In this document: positions 12,201 to 23,716 of the stretch, in pieces
Numbering within the stretch: position 1 is the first letter of the stretch
How the letters are laid out: the number at the start of each line of letters is the position of its first letter
Source: Amblyornis subalaris
Taxonomy: Eukaryota > Chordata > Aves > Passeriformes > Ptilonorhynchidae
Length of the DNA: 64,000 nt
Assembly: GCA_018881555.1 (NCBI GenBank)
Contig: JACAXG010000053.1
Span: 955,895 to 1,019,894 of the forward strand
Reading direction: 5' to 3'
Notes under the pieces: generated by a model
The model's database searches: none
Told to the model about the DNA's origin: nothing
Seen by the model: the letters and a program-made list of their open reading frames with translations, nothing else
Translations under genes and position numbers: made by a program

Positions 12201-15200
12201 TAAAAAACCCCAGTAATAGTGGCGTTTGCTTCATAAATTTCGATGGAAATGGGTGAAGCTACTCAGTGACTCAGGAAAAAATTTGCATAACAAAGATACA
12301 ACTCTCAAAGGGAAATTCTTGTAAACAACATAGTAAAGTCAGTTTGGAATATGCTAATTATTTTCTACACTTCATCACTCCTTTGAAAAATAAACACTTC
12401 ATCCTAAATAAGACACCATCTTGGGGATATGACTGACCCTTGTAAGAGCGACAATGTGAAAATGCTGCAGATAGCTGCAGTGACCATGGTGATGACNGCA
12501 CATGTAAGTGTTCTTTTCCCCTTTTATGTGGGAGTAGAACTCCAGAAAATAAGTTTAAATACATCTAGTCCAAGCAAAAATTTTTGTCAGGTAATATTTC
12601 CGGAAATTTTCTGTATACTGCACATGATCTTTTGGCATATAACTTCTCTCTATCATTAAATTAAGTAATCAGTAAAAGGACTTAGTCTTGTTTGGTTTGG
12701 TTTTTTTAATTTGTTTGTTTTCTGATGTTTTTATCCAATTCTGGCATGCTTATTAAAAGCAAATCCTTTGCTAAGACCTACAAATATCTCAATAAGAAAA
12801 TATTAAGGATTACATGAGGGTTTGTCTTCTTAACTTGATTAATAACAAAGAAGATTAATTATAAGAACTTGAAGGAAGGGTGTAATGAACAATATTTTTT
12901 AAAANCTGTTTTGAATTAGTCTGTTTTCTTGGCTTTTGCCTGTAGACTTAGTCCTCTAACAGAATTTTTATGCCATGTACTTCTGTATTTTTGCCACCGT
13001 CAGCCTAGCATTAGCACACCAATACCTGTGAAAATTCCTGCTTAGCAGTGAAATAAAAAACTGGCACCATCTTTTCTACCCATTAGTTTTTTGTGTATAG
13101 GCAAATTATTAGTTGTATTGAAGGACACTAAATCACAAATTTCCTGCCCTTCTTTTGACTATACATATTCTGTTCTTACAATGCACATTTTCCCCATTTC
13201 TGTTTCCCACACCTTTTCAGTTAGAGGGAAGGCAGCTCTTTGTTCTCTGCAATTCAGTCTTGAAGTCTTGTGGTTTGTGGTAATTTATTTACTCTTCTTG
13301 CTTTTGCTGCAAGTCACTCTTGTTTACACTGGGATTTTTTGATCACTGAAGTTCAGTCACTGTATAAGAAATTTTTAGCTTTNCAGTTAAAAATTAGTTT
13401 GCTTACTAGCCTGATACTGAACAACTTGACGTGACTGCAAATTCTGTTAATTTTGTTGCACTTTTCATATTCTTTCATGACAACAAAACTGAAGTTAAGT
13501 TCAAAGAATATCAATGGTCTTGTTCACCTTGCTTGCCTTTTTTGTCTAGTACTATTGCTTTCTTACAGTGTTCTAGGGATAACAGGTTGGTTGACTGGGC
13601 AGGAATTATACATTTCTTTGTAATACATCACAAGCTTTTTTTTCCCCTCTAAACTTACTGTGTTAATAGGTAGGAGAAAACAGCAAAATCAGCATTCCTA
13701 AGCACTGAGGAATTCACAGGAATGTACTAAGGACATTGCTACTAAGTCAAAATCCACCTGACTATTAAACTNCTAAAAAAATGAAACTGTCACTGTCATA
13801 GAGAAGAGAGGTAAAGAAGACTATTTGGTTTTGCAATTGGTAGTCATGCTTCACAGGAAAGATTGAAGATATATGACATATATGGAGGATATTCTAACTT
13901 TGTAAGCTGGAGAGAGGTCCTAGTATCACTTCTATGAAAAAGTGAAAAGTCATCTGTAAGAAGTCATCCACTTGCATACATATTTAATGTTACTCTGCAG
14001 AGACTGTGGAAACTCCTCTTCACTGTGCTGTGATTTTATGGGGAATACTTTAGTGGAACAAAATGCACATCTTTGTGATTTGCTCTTCACAAATATGAAT
14101 ACTAAATAACTCTTCAGTACTTCATTATTCATAATTCCAAGAAATCTTTTCTATCCATGTTGAATACATAAAAAACTAAGATTGTCANTGAAAGAGGTGA
14201 TGACATTCTGTATTTTTCACATTTAACTATTTTACAAGAATCTATTAATTGTCTCTGTCAGTTGTTAAAACGAGTAAGCAAGATGCCCTCTGCACGTCTA
14301 TCAGGATGACTGGCCTAATCAGGCTCAGCAAATTCAATGAGTATTTTGCTAAGCTTAATTAAAATTCAGCCCTGCATTTGAGTAAGCCGCAGTGGTTTGG
14401 CAGACCTTCAAAGGGCTACACTGCAGCACAACAATAAAAGTGATAAAGGCACACAATAACAATAAATACAATGCAAATGTTCCCATTATTCAGAAATCAG
14501 GTATGAAGTTGCTCCTTTAACTATTTTCTGTTTTCTATGNAGATAAAATTCAAATTCCTGGATTTTTAATTTTCAATCTCTGCAAATGTTATTCTTATCC
14601 ACATACCATTTTATAGTTCTAATTAATTGAAATAATTCTAATAACTTAAGAACAATACTGTATGTACATTATTGCCAATACTGAGAGAATTGCACATGGT
14701 TTTGTTTGGTAAAAATTTCAACAGGACTTTTGCTTTGCAGTGGCAAAGCTTCAGACCCTTGGGAGATAACACCTCAGCTCGACCAGTTACTCCTTCAGGT
14801 ATATTCTTCATTTGCCTTTCTTGAATGTATGACCTCAGGTCTAGGTCTCTCCTAAATTTATGTACATTGCAGTTCTTCAACATTAGACATGAAATGGAGC
14901 TTTCCCTGCAGGTACTTCAGTTCTCATTTATAGATTAGAATTGTAGACCTTCATAAATGTTTTCTTTTATTACAGAATCTCTACTGTTCCCCACATATCT
15001 TAGATATCTTTGGAATGCTTGTTACCACTCATGAAAAAATGTTATTTAAACCATATTATTTATTCAGAATTAGAATTTCTTTTTGAAGAAAAATTTGTTA
15101 TTTTGTCCCTTTGAATGGCAAGGGCTCTGCATCACAAACAATTTATAGCCTACTCCTATGTCTTGTGCTTCATGATGGTTCCCTTACCCTTGACCCATTA

Positions 15201-16000
15201 GCTTTGTATCCTGGTATGTGCCACTATTTTAATTTTTTTTTTTTTTTGCATTCTTAGCAAACACTACCTTGACAGCCAATCTTGGCTGAAGATTTTTTTT
15301 TTTCCTTCAAAAAGGCAGCACTTGGAAGCGTTATGTCGTTCCTTATCTTCTGCAGTAAAGTAAACTAACAAATATGGTAACAGATTTTTATAATGACAAA
15401 CAGACCCATTTTTCAAANACTAGAGAAGCAAAAGAGGAAAAAACAGCAAAAACTGAAGCAAATAGCAATTACTATTGAACACTTTCTAAAAACAGATTTT
15501 TGTCATAGGAAATAAACGTTAGGATGATTTAGAACGAAAAAATGGTGATTTAGAGATAAATAATGATAGAAATATCACACAGAGAAAAGACATTCCTAGC
15601 TAACAACATATTCTTTATGTTGTTTTTTAGTGTTTGCTAAAATTCATTATCTCTGTAGCAGCTTGTACAATCAGAATCATAATTTTTTGCAAGATAAATC
15701 AAAACTGACTTAAATATATAAACCATAAGAAAATATACCTAACAATTAGAACGATTCCTTTCTGAGATTAAAAATATTGTTCTTTAAAATAATTCAACAT
15801 GCTGCTAATAATACTATTTTCACAACTAAACAGAGAATAAAGTTGAGCTCCTATTTATGTGAATTCCATAAACCTTGACAAAGCAGAACAAGTTAGCTTG
15901 AAGCTTCTTCCCATTTCCATGGGAGCAGATGACCTATCTGCCATGTTTTAATTTATCTTTTCTGCAAATCTAACCTGGACTTTGTTAAATTTTTGCTTTT
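9271..16000. other. AT-rich non-coding DNA, no gene recognised
   Basis: Open frames such as 9715-9993 and 12429-12659 show no family signature. The second contains an apparent CATGTAAGTG donor-like word near 12500 but no convincing acceptor upstream. A T/G-rich tract lies near 12690-12725 and a T-run at 15231-15247. A block at 14279-14505 is dense in homeodomain, SOX and octamer-like words and is raised as a candidate enhancer. Nothing else is recognisable. Confidence 0.55.
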
Positions 16001-19000
16001 CTCCAACAGATTTGCAGAGGGCAGATGTTTTACTAGGTGGCTGTTCAGCTATCAGTCACTGGCCATTTCTCCTGCCTCCCTTCAGCCTTACTATTGTACA
16101 GTGATAGAAATGCTTCCAGAACATTTAGGATATTCCCAGGTAATGGCAAGACAAATAAAAGGAACTTGCAGAGCTTATGGTTTTTTAAAATTATTTTTTA
16201 AAATTTAGTTAATTATTTTGTTTTCCACTGTATGAAANTATCTTGTTAAATGAGGAAAATGACTAAGCATCCAAGTTGCTGAAAGATTGTGAGTACTGCC
16301 TGCAAACTATGACTAAACATTTAATTCATATTAAAAGCCNTTCTTTATTATTCAGTATTTTTTCCACAAGTCGTGACTAAGGATACAAAGTTATGTAAAT
16401 CTTTATAAACGAAGATTCTTTCTAACTATTTTTCCCAAATTGCCTTCTGATAGCATGTACAATTAATCACTGTCAGTTAAAGGATCACTTAGATGCAAGA
16501 TTTTTTTTCATAAAAGACTCAGAAAGTCAGACTTTTTTTATAAATACTTACCTCAATTCTCTGTGTGTCTTGAGAGAGAAACTGTGACTAACACAATAAA
16601 TGTTAAAAATCAGACATAGTAAATTAGAATATTATCATAGATCCAAAGAACTATTTTTAAACATTTATTCAGAAAAGTTTGTTATAGAATTAATGTAGGC
16701 CTTAATTAACCTGTGATTTCCTGTTTCTCTGAGCATTAAAATCTTGTTAGGTTGGGTGCTCTGCTTGCTCCATAATAAAATGACTTTCAATAAACTTACA
16801 TTAAATATGCTATGATAAAGTTTTAAAATAATNTGGTTCAAAGAAGTTGAAAGATTGTTCAAATAGCGTGGTAGAGAGTTGACTTTCACATGTCAGAGTA
16901 TGGAATGTAAAATTCCAGGGTAAATATTCCTCATTCATACTAATATTTATCATCCTAAGTGTAAAATTCTTGAGTCTATCTCAAAATAGGATTTTTATTA
17001 AGTAATTACAGCATCAAGACCCCTGCCTTTTACAAGCCAAAAAGGAGACATTAGTGGAATTAAGGAACTGAGTTGGATCTAACCTTTAATATAGGTGTAG
17101 TAAAACAGTCAGGCACGCACGTGTATGTAATATTTAAACTGAGCTACAGTTGCATTTAACCAGACTTTCCTTACACAAGACTGTAGCAGCATCTAAAGAG
17201 CAATGCCACTGATGGATTTTCTGGATGATCTTTCTGTATTGATCCTTTCCTTNCTAGAAGCAAAAGAGGCTTTTCGTGAGCTGTAGCAGTTGTCAAAGCT
17301 GCTCCACTAACCACAGAAAGTACTCTTTTGTTTCTCATTTCAGTGCTCACAATCGCTTTCTCCTCTTTCCTTCCTTNGTTTGCAACAGGTGTCACCTTGT
17401 AAAAGTTTTGGGGTTTTTTACCAATCAGATCTTCAGAGTTTCCATGGTAACTACATAAAACAGTATATCCCAAAGCACTTTACCAGTTTNTGAAACTTTT
17501 TCATTCTCTTTGTCTGCTTTCATGAAAACATTAGTAGTGAGGTTCTCTAACTCTTTGGGGTGCAGTATTGTCTGGGATTAACACATATAACTTCTTGCAA
17601 ATTATGAAGGAAAAACAGCATAGAATTTGTGGCTGAATTTTGTTTTATTCATAGATATCATTTTAATTACTCTGAAGAGACTTTATTAGACAAACTAAAT
17701 TGGAAACTACATAAGGAATGGAATGGAACTGAAGATTATTTGATACCATGTCAAGTCTCTAATCTGACTCAGCGGGCTGGTGTGCAAGTGCCTGTGCCTG
17801 CACAAGGGAAGAAGTGAAATTTTACCATTGGGTCAATGCTGTAGGTGTAGATGAACTATAAACAACATGCCAGCCACCATCAGTNAGTTGTCAGAGCTGA
17901 GCAAATTGTCACTCACAGCTGAAATTAGTATAAATCACCGGTATAAAAGAGCCAAAGTGTGAGATTTGGAATGACAGATATTATAATACTTGGCATTATT
18001 ATAATTCACAGCAGCTAACAGCTAAACATTCCAGCCTCCACAACAGTGCTGGGAGATGATCAACAGAAAACTGTTAATGTAGTCATTTAATAATACTTAA
18101 TATTAGTTGAAGGTTGAAGGGAAAGGTGACAGTTGATGCACAGAAGCTGAAAGTTGCCCCTAGTTGTTCCACTAGCATTTACTGTTAGAACTGCAGTTTT
18201 TACTTTGTCTTTTCTCTTGTTTCTGAAATTGCAAGATTAGTAATGAACGAAACTCAGAGCTGGACAAAAAANCCAGGGAAGCTCTTCCCACAGCACTCAC
18301 ACATGATATAGGAAAAGCAGAAAGAGAGATCATAGTAAAAAGTTCTGGCAGTCAGGACCGTGGATGCCTGTTCTTTATAAGGACACTACTGCTATTATTA
18401 TTTTCATTTTTATATATTTTTAAAATAAAATATGTGGTCATTTTTTGTGGGTGGTATGGGGTTTGTTGGCTTGTTTTTGATTTTTGGAGGGGTTTTTTTG
18501 GTATTTTTTTTTCAGATAAAAAATATGCGTTTAGGTATGGTTAAAGCAGAAATGTATACAATGGCACCTGAAGGCAAAACAAAGGAAAAGAGATCAGGTA
18601 AAGATCGCGAGTAAAACAGTAAATAAGTGCTTCAAGCACTTTAAGTATTTCAAGTGCTACAGTTTCATAAGGTCCACACCAGTGCTTGAGAGTATCTTTA
18701 TGGACTTCAATAAAATCTACATCCCCTCCTAGAATTCTGCTTTATACGCGATGCTTCATAATTGCCACAAATTCCAAGGTGAAAACAAAAATGAGCCCTG
18801 TGTTCGTTTGCATACAGCTCCGATGCTGTGCCATGTTCACCTCTGTGAATCACTTCAGCAGTACTTAGGAGCAATTTGAAACTGTAGAGGCTGCCTGAGC
18901 TCCACCTGCATATTTGTTTCTCATACACCACACAGGTATCCCATGTGTGCTTGTGTACCATTCATGTGCATGTCTATCATACGTGTGCATATATATGCTG

Positions 19001-22000
19001 CATGTTTAATATGTATGTGCCTCATATTGCATGTCCCTTTAACTGTGCACATGAGNCTTTACTCTACCTTCAGACGCATGACGATTTCCTATTTATTCCT
19101 ATGCATAAAAATTTCTTATTTCTTGTTATTGTATTCGTCTGCAAGGTGGAATTTGACTAAAGNGTATTTCAATATTTAAGTTTTCAGCAGCTGTAAGCAT
19201 AAAAATCAGAGTGTCATTTTAGGAAACGTGTTGTCTTATTGTACCTCAATATCTATAGCTTGAATCACTTAATAATGCTGCAATTTATATGGATAATTTT
19301 CATTCCAGTTCAAATGATCTTAATATTTAAGAGTTGAGGGGATTGAGCGGGGAAAGGTTATTATACTGCTTGCTTACTTTTTATCTGGTACTGCGGAAAA
19401 AAGCATAACAGTACTGATTGAAATAGTTGTGGCAGGCAAAAATAGATTTTTTCTTATTTTTTCTTTTTTAAACTTAAATCTTTGGCAGTGACCATAGCTC
19501 ACTTCACTTCATGTTATTTTGTTCCTTTATTTTGGGAATTGCATTTTTCAGAGTGCAAAAGGGATGAAAAATGTTTTTCAATTAGTTTGGTATGGTTTTA
19601 AACGTCACGACTTTGCTGAAACACATGGATATATGCAGAAGCTTAAGTTATTTTATAATCTTTGAAACCAAGAATATGTCTAACTACATTGATTTATTTG
19701 TTCTTGTGCCTTCTATTTAATGCTAGCATCTCATGTCTGTACATTTGAAGAGAAATGGCTGGACTGTTAGGCTCTAATCCTATAAATTTCTCTTGCTTCA
19801 TTTATTTAAGCAAAATGTGTTCCTGGGAGGCATTAAGTCTGTGATCCCATGTGTAAGCAGCTAAAGAGTCAAAAAAGAAAGTACCCTGTCTTCTTACTTT
19901 GTTGATCATGACATTTATGATAAATTATTGTTTTGAAAAATCAGGCTGATTGAAGTGGATTTTAATATATGAGATTAAAATTATGCTAACAGTGATATCT
20001 GAAAACAGTATTTGAATGTTTATTTCCTAGCGGTTTCACAAACTGATTAGCTGGCATGTATTCTTATGCTACTATGTTTCTGAAGCTATTATTTTCTTCT
20101 AAGGAAGTAAATCAAAGAAGTCTTTCAGTGTTATAGGCAAGAGGAAAGATGTGAAAGTATTGTTTTCATGCCACACCCACTAAAAAAATTGACGTGGCTA
20201 TAAGATTATATGATAAGATCCATCAATGGATTTGTTTTCAAAAGTATTAGTATTACTATAAATTGCAAATCCTGAGTATAACAGCATCACAAATCCTTAT
20301 CTAGAATCAGTCATTGATAAATGTACCTTGTACACATAAGTGTACAAGATGATCTGTATATGGATCTCACTGGTTTAGGTCACTAACTAACCCTTGAACA
20401 TAAATGTGATGAACTGATCCTCACAGTGAGTGTTGATCTGATCCTAACTATGCTTCTTGGCTGGGAGATGCAAAAGTACATCTTGTGGGCTGGGAAAATG
20501 AGAGAAACTGACAGTGATTTGCACAAGGCTACATAGTAATTGAGATAAATCTAGAATCTCAGTCTCTCACTAGACTTACAATTATGATCCATTATGAAAT
20601 CNTAATACATTTTATTAAATTATTAATATTGTTAAGTATAATTCTGTTTATATATTTATAAAATAGCTTCTTAAGTTTTAAGTTATACCAGTCCTTCATT
20701 TACAGCCTCCTGATATGACTAGCTTGTGTGCAATAAAAAATTGCCAGGCATATAAATGTTGGATGCTTGACTGTATCAAATTAACAACCTCCAGAAATTA
20801 ATTTAATATTGTATCTTTGCTGTAGATGCAAAAAAATCACATGAGCAAACATTGATTTATATATTGAACTTCAGATTTTGCTGAGGAAAGTTTTAGGAAA
20901 AAGTCTTTCATCCCTATTTGCCTTCAAAACTTCACTTAGTATTCTGTTCATACTCAATTTTAATTGCCACGTTATAGTTTGCAAAGATGGTATGCAGCTG
21001 TAAAATGCTGCACTTTATTGCAGCAAGAGGAATATTTATCTGAACAGATACATTACTGTTACTGTAAAGAATGGGCCTATTTTACTTTATCAGCAGCTGA
21101 GGGGAAGGTTAATGGCTGTGATGTATCTTTTACGTTGTGTGTGAAACATGGAGTGCTCTGCGCTGTTAAGATTTACAGTGTGGAAGACAAAGCGTGTGCT
21201 ATTCCAAGCACTCTCTAAACAGCAGACTGTAAACTTGGGAATTAACTTCAAAACCCCTAAATATCTTAAAACAACATTAAGACTGGAAAAGAAAACAATT
21301 TCTTCACATAAATTTATACTTTTAAGCTTAAGTGCATGGGAAGACCTTATAAATTTTCTGGGTGTCTTAAGCAAGCTAAGAATGCAGGTAACCAGGATGT
21401 TTTCAATATTCGTCGTATTTCCATCTGTAGTGCGGGATACAGGAAGAAAGTCAGACAAAAATACTGTTCATTTTTATTGTAGAAAGAGTCGGTACCATCA
21501 GAGAGGACATGAACATCCTTTAGGCTGTTATTGGGAAGTCCAGTCTAGTCAGCAAGAAGAGCCAGATGGAAGCTTAGATCCATATGGATACAGTGAGAAA
21601 TATCAGGGGTAAGGGAGGTACTTGGCTCTTGGGTTTTCCATCTTTTTTTGTCCTGTAGCTGAAAGCAATAGAACGGTGACACACCATCCCTCTGGGATGA
21701 GGTATCCCTATGAATGTTAGCTGGACCACTGTAGGATCACTACAGTTCTGGTAGGACAGACTATAATGCCATTTGGTATGGGAATAATTAGGACTGTGTC
21801 CATTAAAGATTGTGTATTCTGTATTTATGAAAGCAAGTGAGAGTACATAAAGAGTTTGATCACTAGAACAATGCCATATAATTAGTTACCATAAAAAGGA
21901 CTACTTTTGTTACCTGTAGGGAAGAATCTGTCCATGAACTTTCAGCTGTGGCAGCAGACAGTTCACGTGTGTTGTAGAGTTGGAGCCGTGATTATAGCTC

Positions 22001-23123
22001 AGTAAATAATTTGATCTATTTTCATGTTTTGAAATGTAGAAGTTTGTTCTGAGAAGTGGAAGGAATGGTGCCACTAGGGTGCTATTGATATTACTTATAA
22101 AAGTTTGTACATTGAACTCTGAGTTTCGATTTCACAGCTAAGAGAATAATGTTCCACAAATTCACATTATTTAGTTTATTCTATTTTATTTATCCATCAA
22201 TAATATTCACTGAAAGACTTGATTTAAAAGCTAGACATATCTTGATGAAATCTTCCACTTATGATTAATTTTATTTTCTGAAAGATCCCATTTTTAAATT
22301 TTCTTTTAAGCCATTTTGGTTTGGTTAGGTAACCAAGATTCTTTTAATATATTGTACTTTTCAAAATGCAGTCAATTATTATAGCTTCAGATCTTTAGTT
22401 TGAGTATTTTTGTGATGGAGTATAGTTCCAGGCAAGAAATAAGTGTTTATCTAGTAAAAAATGTATGATTTTGTTTTTGCTTAGTACTAAATCAACCAGA
22501 GAAAATTAATTGTAGTTCTATATATTAAAATAATCTTTCCACAAAGTGATAAAGAGGAGTATGACTTTCTCCTTAGTAGTGAAGCTTGCTCAGTCCCCAG
22601 GGAAGATACCATTAATTGCTTGTTTCTCTTACTTCTCATTTGATTATCGCAGATAACCTTCACAGACATTCCAAACTTTTCAAATGAGAACATCCTTCTT
22701 TTCTTTATAATAAAGTAGCAAGAGCATTAACTACCTTCCATCTGCAATATTTCATAGTCTGTCAGACTTAGTACAGACCTAAAAAAAAAGATAAATGTTT
22801 TGGGATAATTCTGTAATACTTTCCATTTGACATTAAGTATCTTTTTCAGAAAGAGATGTAATAGCCAATGTTGCTATACATGTACATATGCACTAAAAAT
22901 AAGTGTGTAAAATACAAGGCTTTTTCTTTAATCAAGTAGCCAGACACTTAGTGTGGGAAGCAGCTGGCACATTTGGTTGCAGGTGCAAGTCTGAGATCTT
23001 AACTTATCTGCTCTGCAGCTTTAGGAAAACTTCACACTTCTTGTGTTTCACTTTTAACAACCAAGGTGGTTTTCTTTTTTTTAAAAAAAAAAGATCTAAC
23101 TATGTGCTATGCAATTAATACTA
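16001..23123. other. AT-rich non-coding DNA with exon-like intervals
   Basis: Two intervals, 16010-16139 and 21483-21608, have a pyrimidine-tract AG before them, a GT donor after them and one frame open throughout. The second lies in the window's longest open frame (21148-21612, 154 codons). Neither encodes a domain I recognise, and their codon phases do not join, so they are not called as a gene. The minus-strand frame at 17171-17473 is also unassigned. A small perfect hairpin lies at 20327-20348 and a T/G-rich tract at about 18430-18515. No repeat family is recognised. Confidence 0.5.
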
Positions 23124-23425
23124 TGATGATAGAAACATAGAATATTTTGGGTTGGAAGGGGCTTTAAAAGGTCATCTAGTCTAACCTCCCTGCAGCTGAA
23201 GAAGGAACATCAACTAGATCTGATTGCTCAGAGCCCCATCCAGCCTGACCTGGAATGTTCCCAGGGGTGGGGCATTTACCACCCACCTCTCTGTGCAACC
23301 TGTTCCATTGTTTCACTGACTTCATTGTAAAAGATTTGATCCTTACATCTAGTTGGGATCTGCCCTCTCTTAGTTTAAAACCATTATCCCTCTCACAACA
23401 NGCCCTGCGAAAATTCTACAGTTCC
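23124..23425 (-). mobile_element. CR1 LINE fragment, 3' end, minus strand
   Basis: Read on the plus strand, the block opens with a decayed ATAGAA-ATAGAAT repeat and TTTTGGGTTGGAAGGGGC, the reverse complement of the CR1 3' end. It continues through CAGAGCCCCATCCAGCCTGA and CAACCTGTTCCATTGTTTCA, which are hallmarks of reverse-complemented CR1 C-terminal and 3' UTR sequence. Similarity fades after about 23410-23440, where the copy is 5'-truncated. One N lies inside it. It retains no useful reading frame. It sits about 145 bases from the SINE that follows. Confidence 0.9.
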
Positions 23426-23570
23426 AATTTGACTTTGTGGCTCTTCCCACTGTATTCCTTATTTTGTTGTAGCTATAGAATGTCGTTTCCTTTTATCTAG
23501 AAGGAAATGCAGTATTTAAAGGTGCTGTTGCCCCTCTTTGTTGCTTCTGTTGACATAAAATTTCTTTTTC

Positions 23571-23716
23571 CCCAAGATCAGCTCAGTTGGTGAGAGCATG
23601 GTGCTAATAATGCCAAGGGTGTGGGTTCCATCCCCGGACAGGCCATTCACTTGAGAGCTGGACTTGATGATCCTTGCGGGTCCCTTCCAACTCACAATAT
23701 TCTGTGATTCTGTGAC
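23571..23716 (+). mobile_element. tRNA-Ile-derived SINE with CR1-like tail (TguSINE1 type)
   Basis: The first ~75 bases form a tRNA-Ile(AAT)-like sequence. An A box reads CAGCTCAGTTGG at 23579-23590, the AAT anticodon lies at 23606-23608 in a CTAATAA loop, a B box reads GGTTCCATCCC at 23624-23634, and GGCCA at 23641-23645 ends the acceptor part. It runs without a break into about 70 bases that match a CR1 LINE 3' end, including GATGATCCTTG and GGGTCCCTTCCAACTCA, and closes with a repeated ATTCTGTG-type terminus. This head-plus-tail structure is that of a SINE transcribed by RNA polymerase III and copied by CR1 machinery. Such SINEs are known from passerine birds. The acceptor stem no longer pairs well and the A and B boxes carry changes, so it is not a functional tRNA gene. 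No target-site duplication is visible. Confidence 0.9.

Noticed and set aside
12429..12510. Possible exon ending in CATGTAAGTG
   Set aside because: A donor-like word is present but no pyrimidine tract plus AG precedes it at a suitable distance, and the frame has no recognisable protein.
17171..17473. Minus-strand 100-codon frame
   Set aside because: No recognisable family, contains two N-affected codons, is within chance length for this composition, and lacks good splice or promoter context.
23571..23645. A possible functional tRNA-Ile gene
   Set aside because: The acceptor stem does not pair well, the A and B boxes are altered, and the sequence runs straight into a CR1 tail, so it is the head of a SINE.
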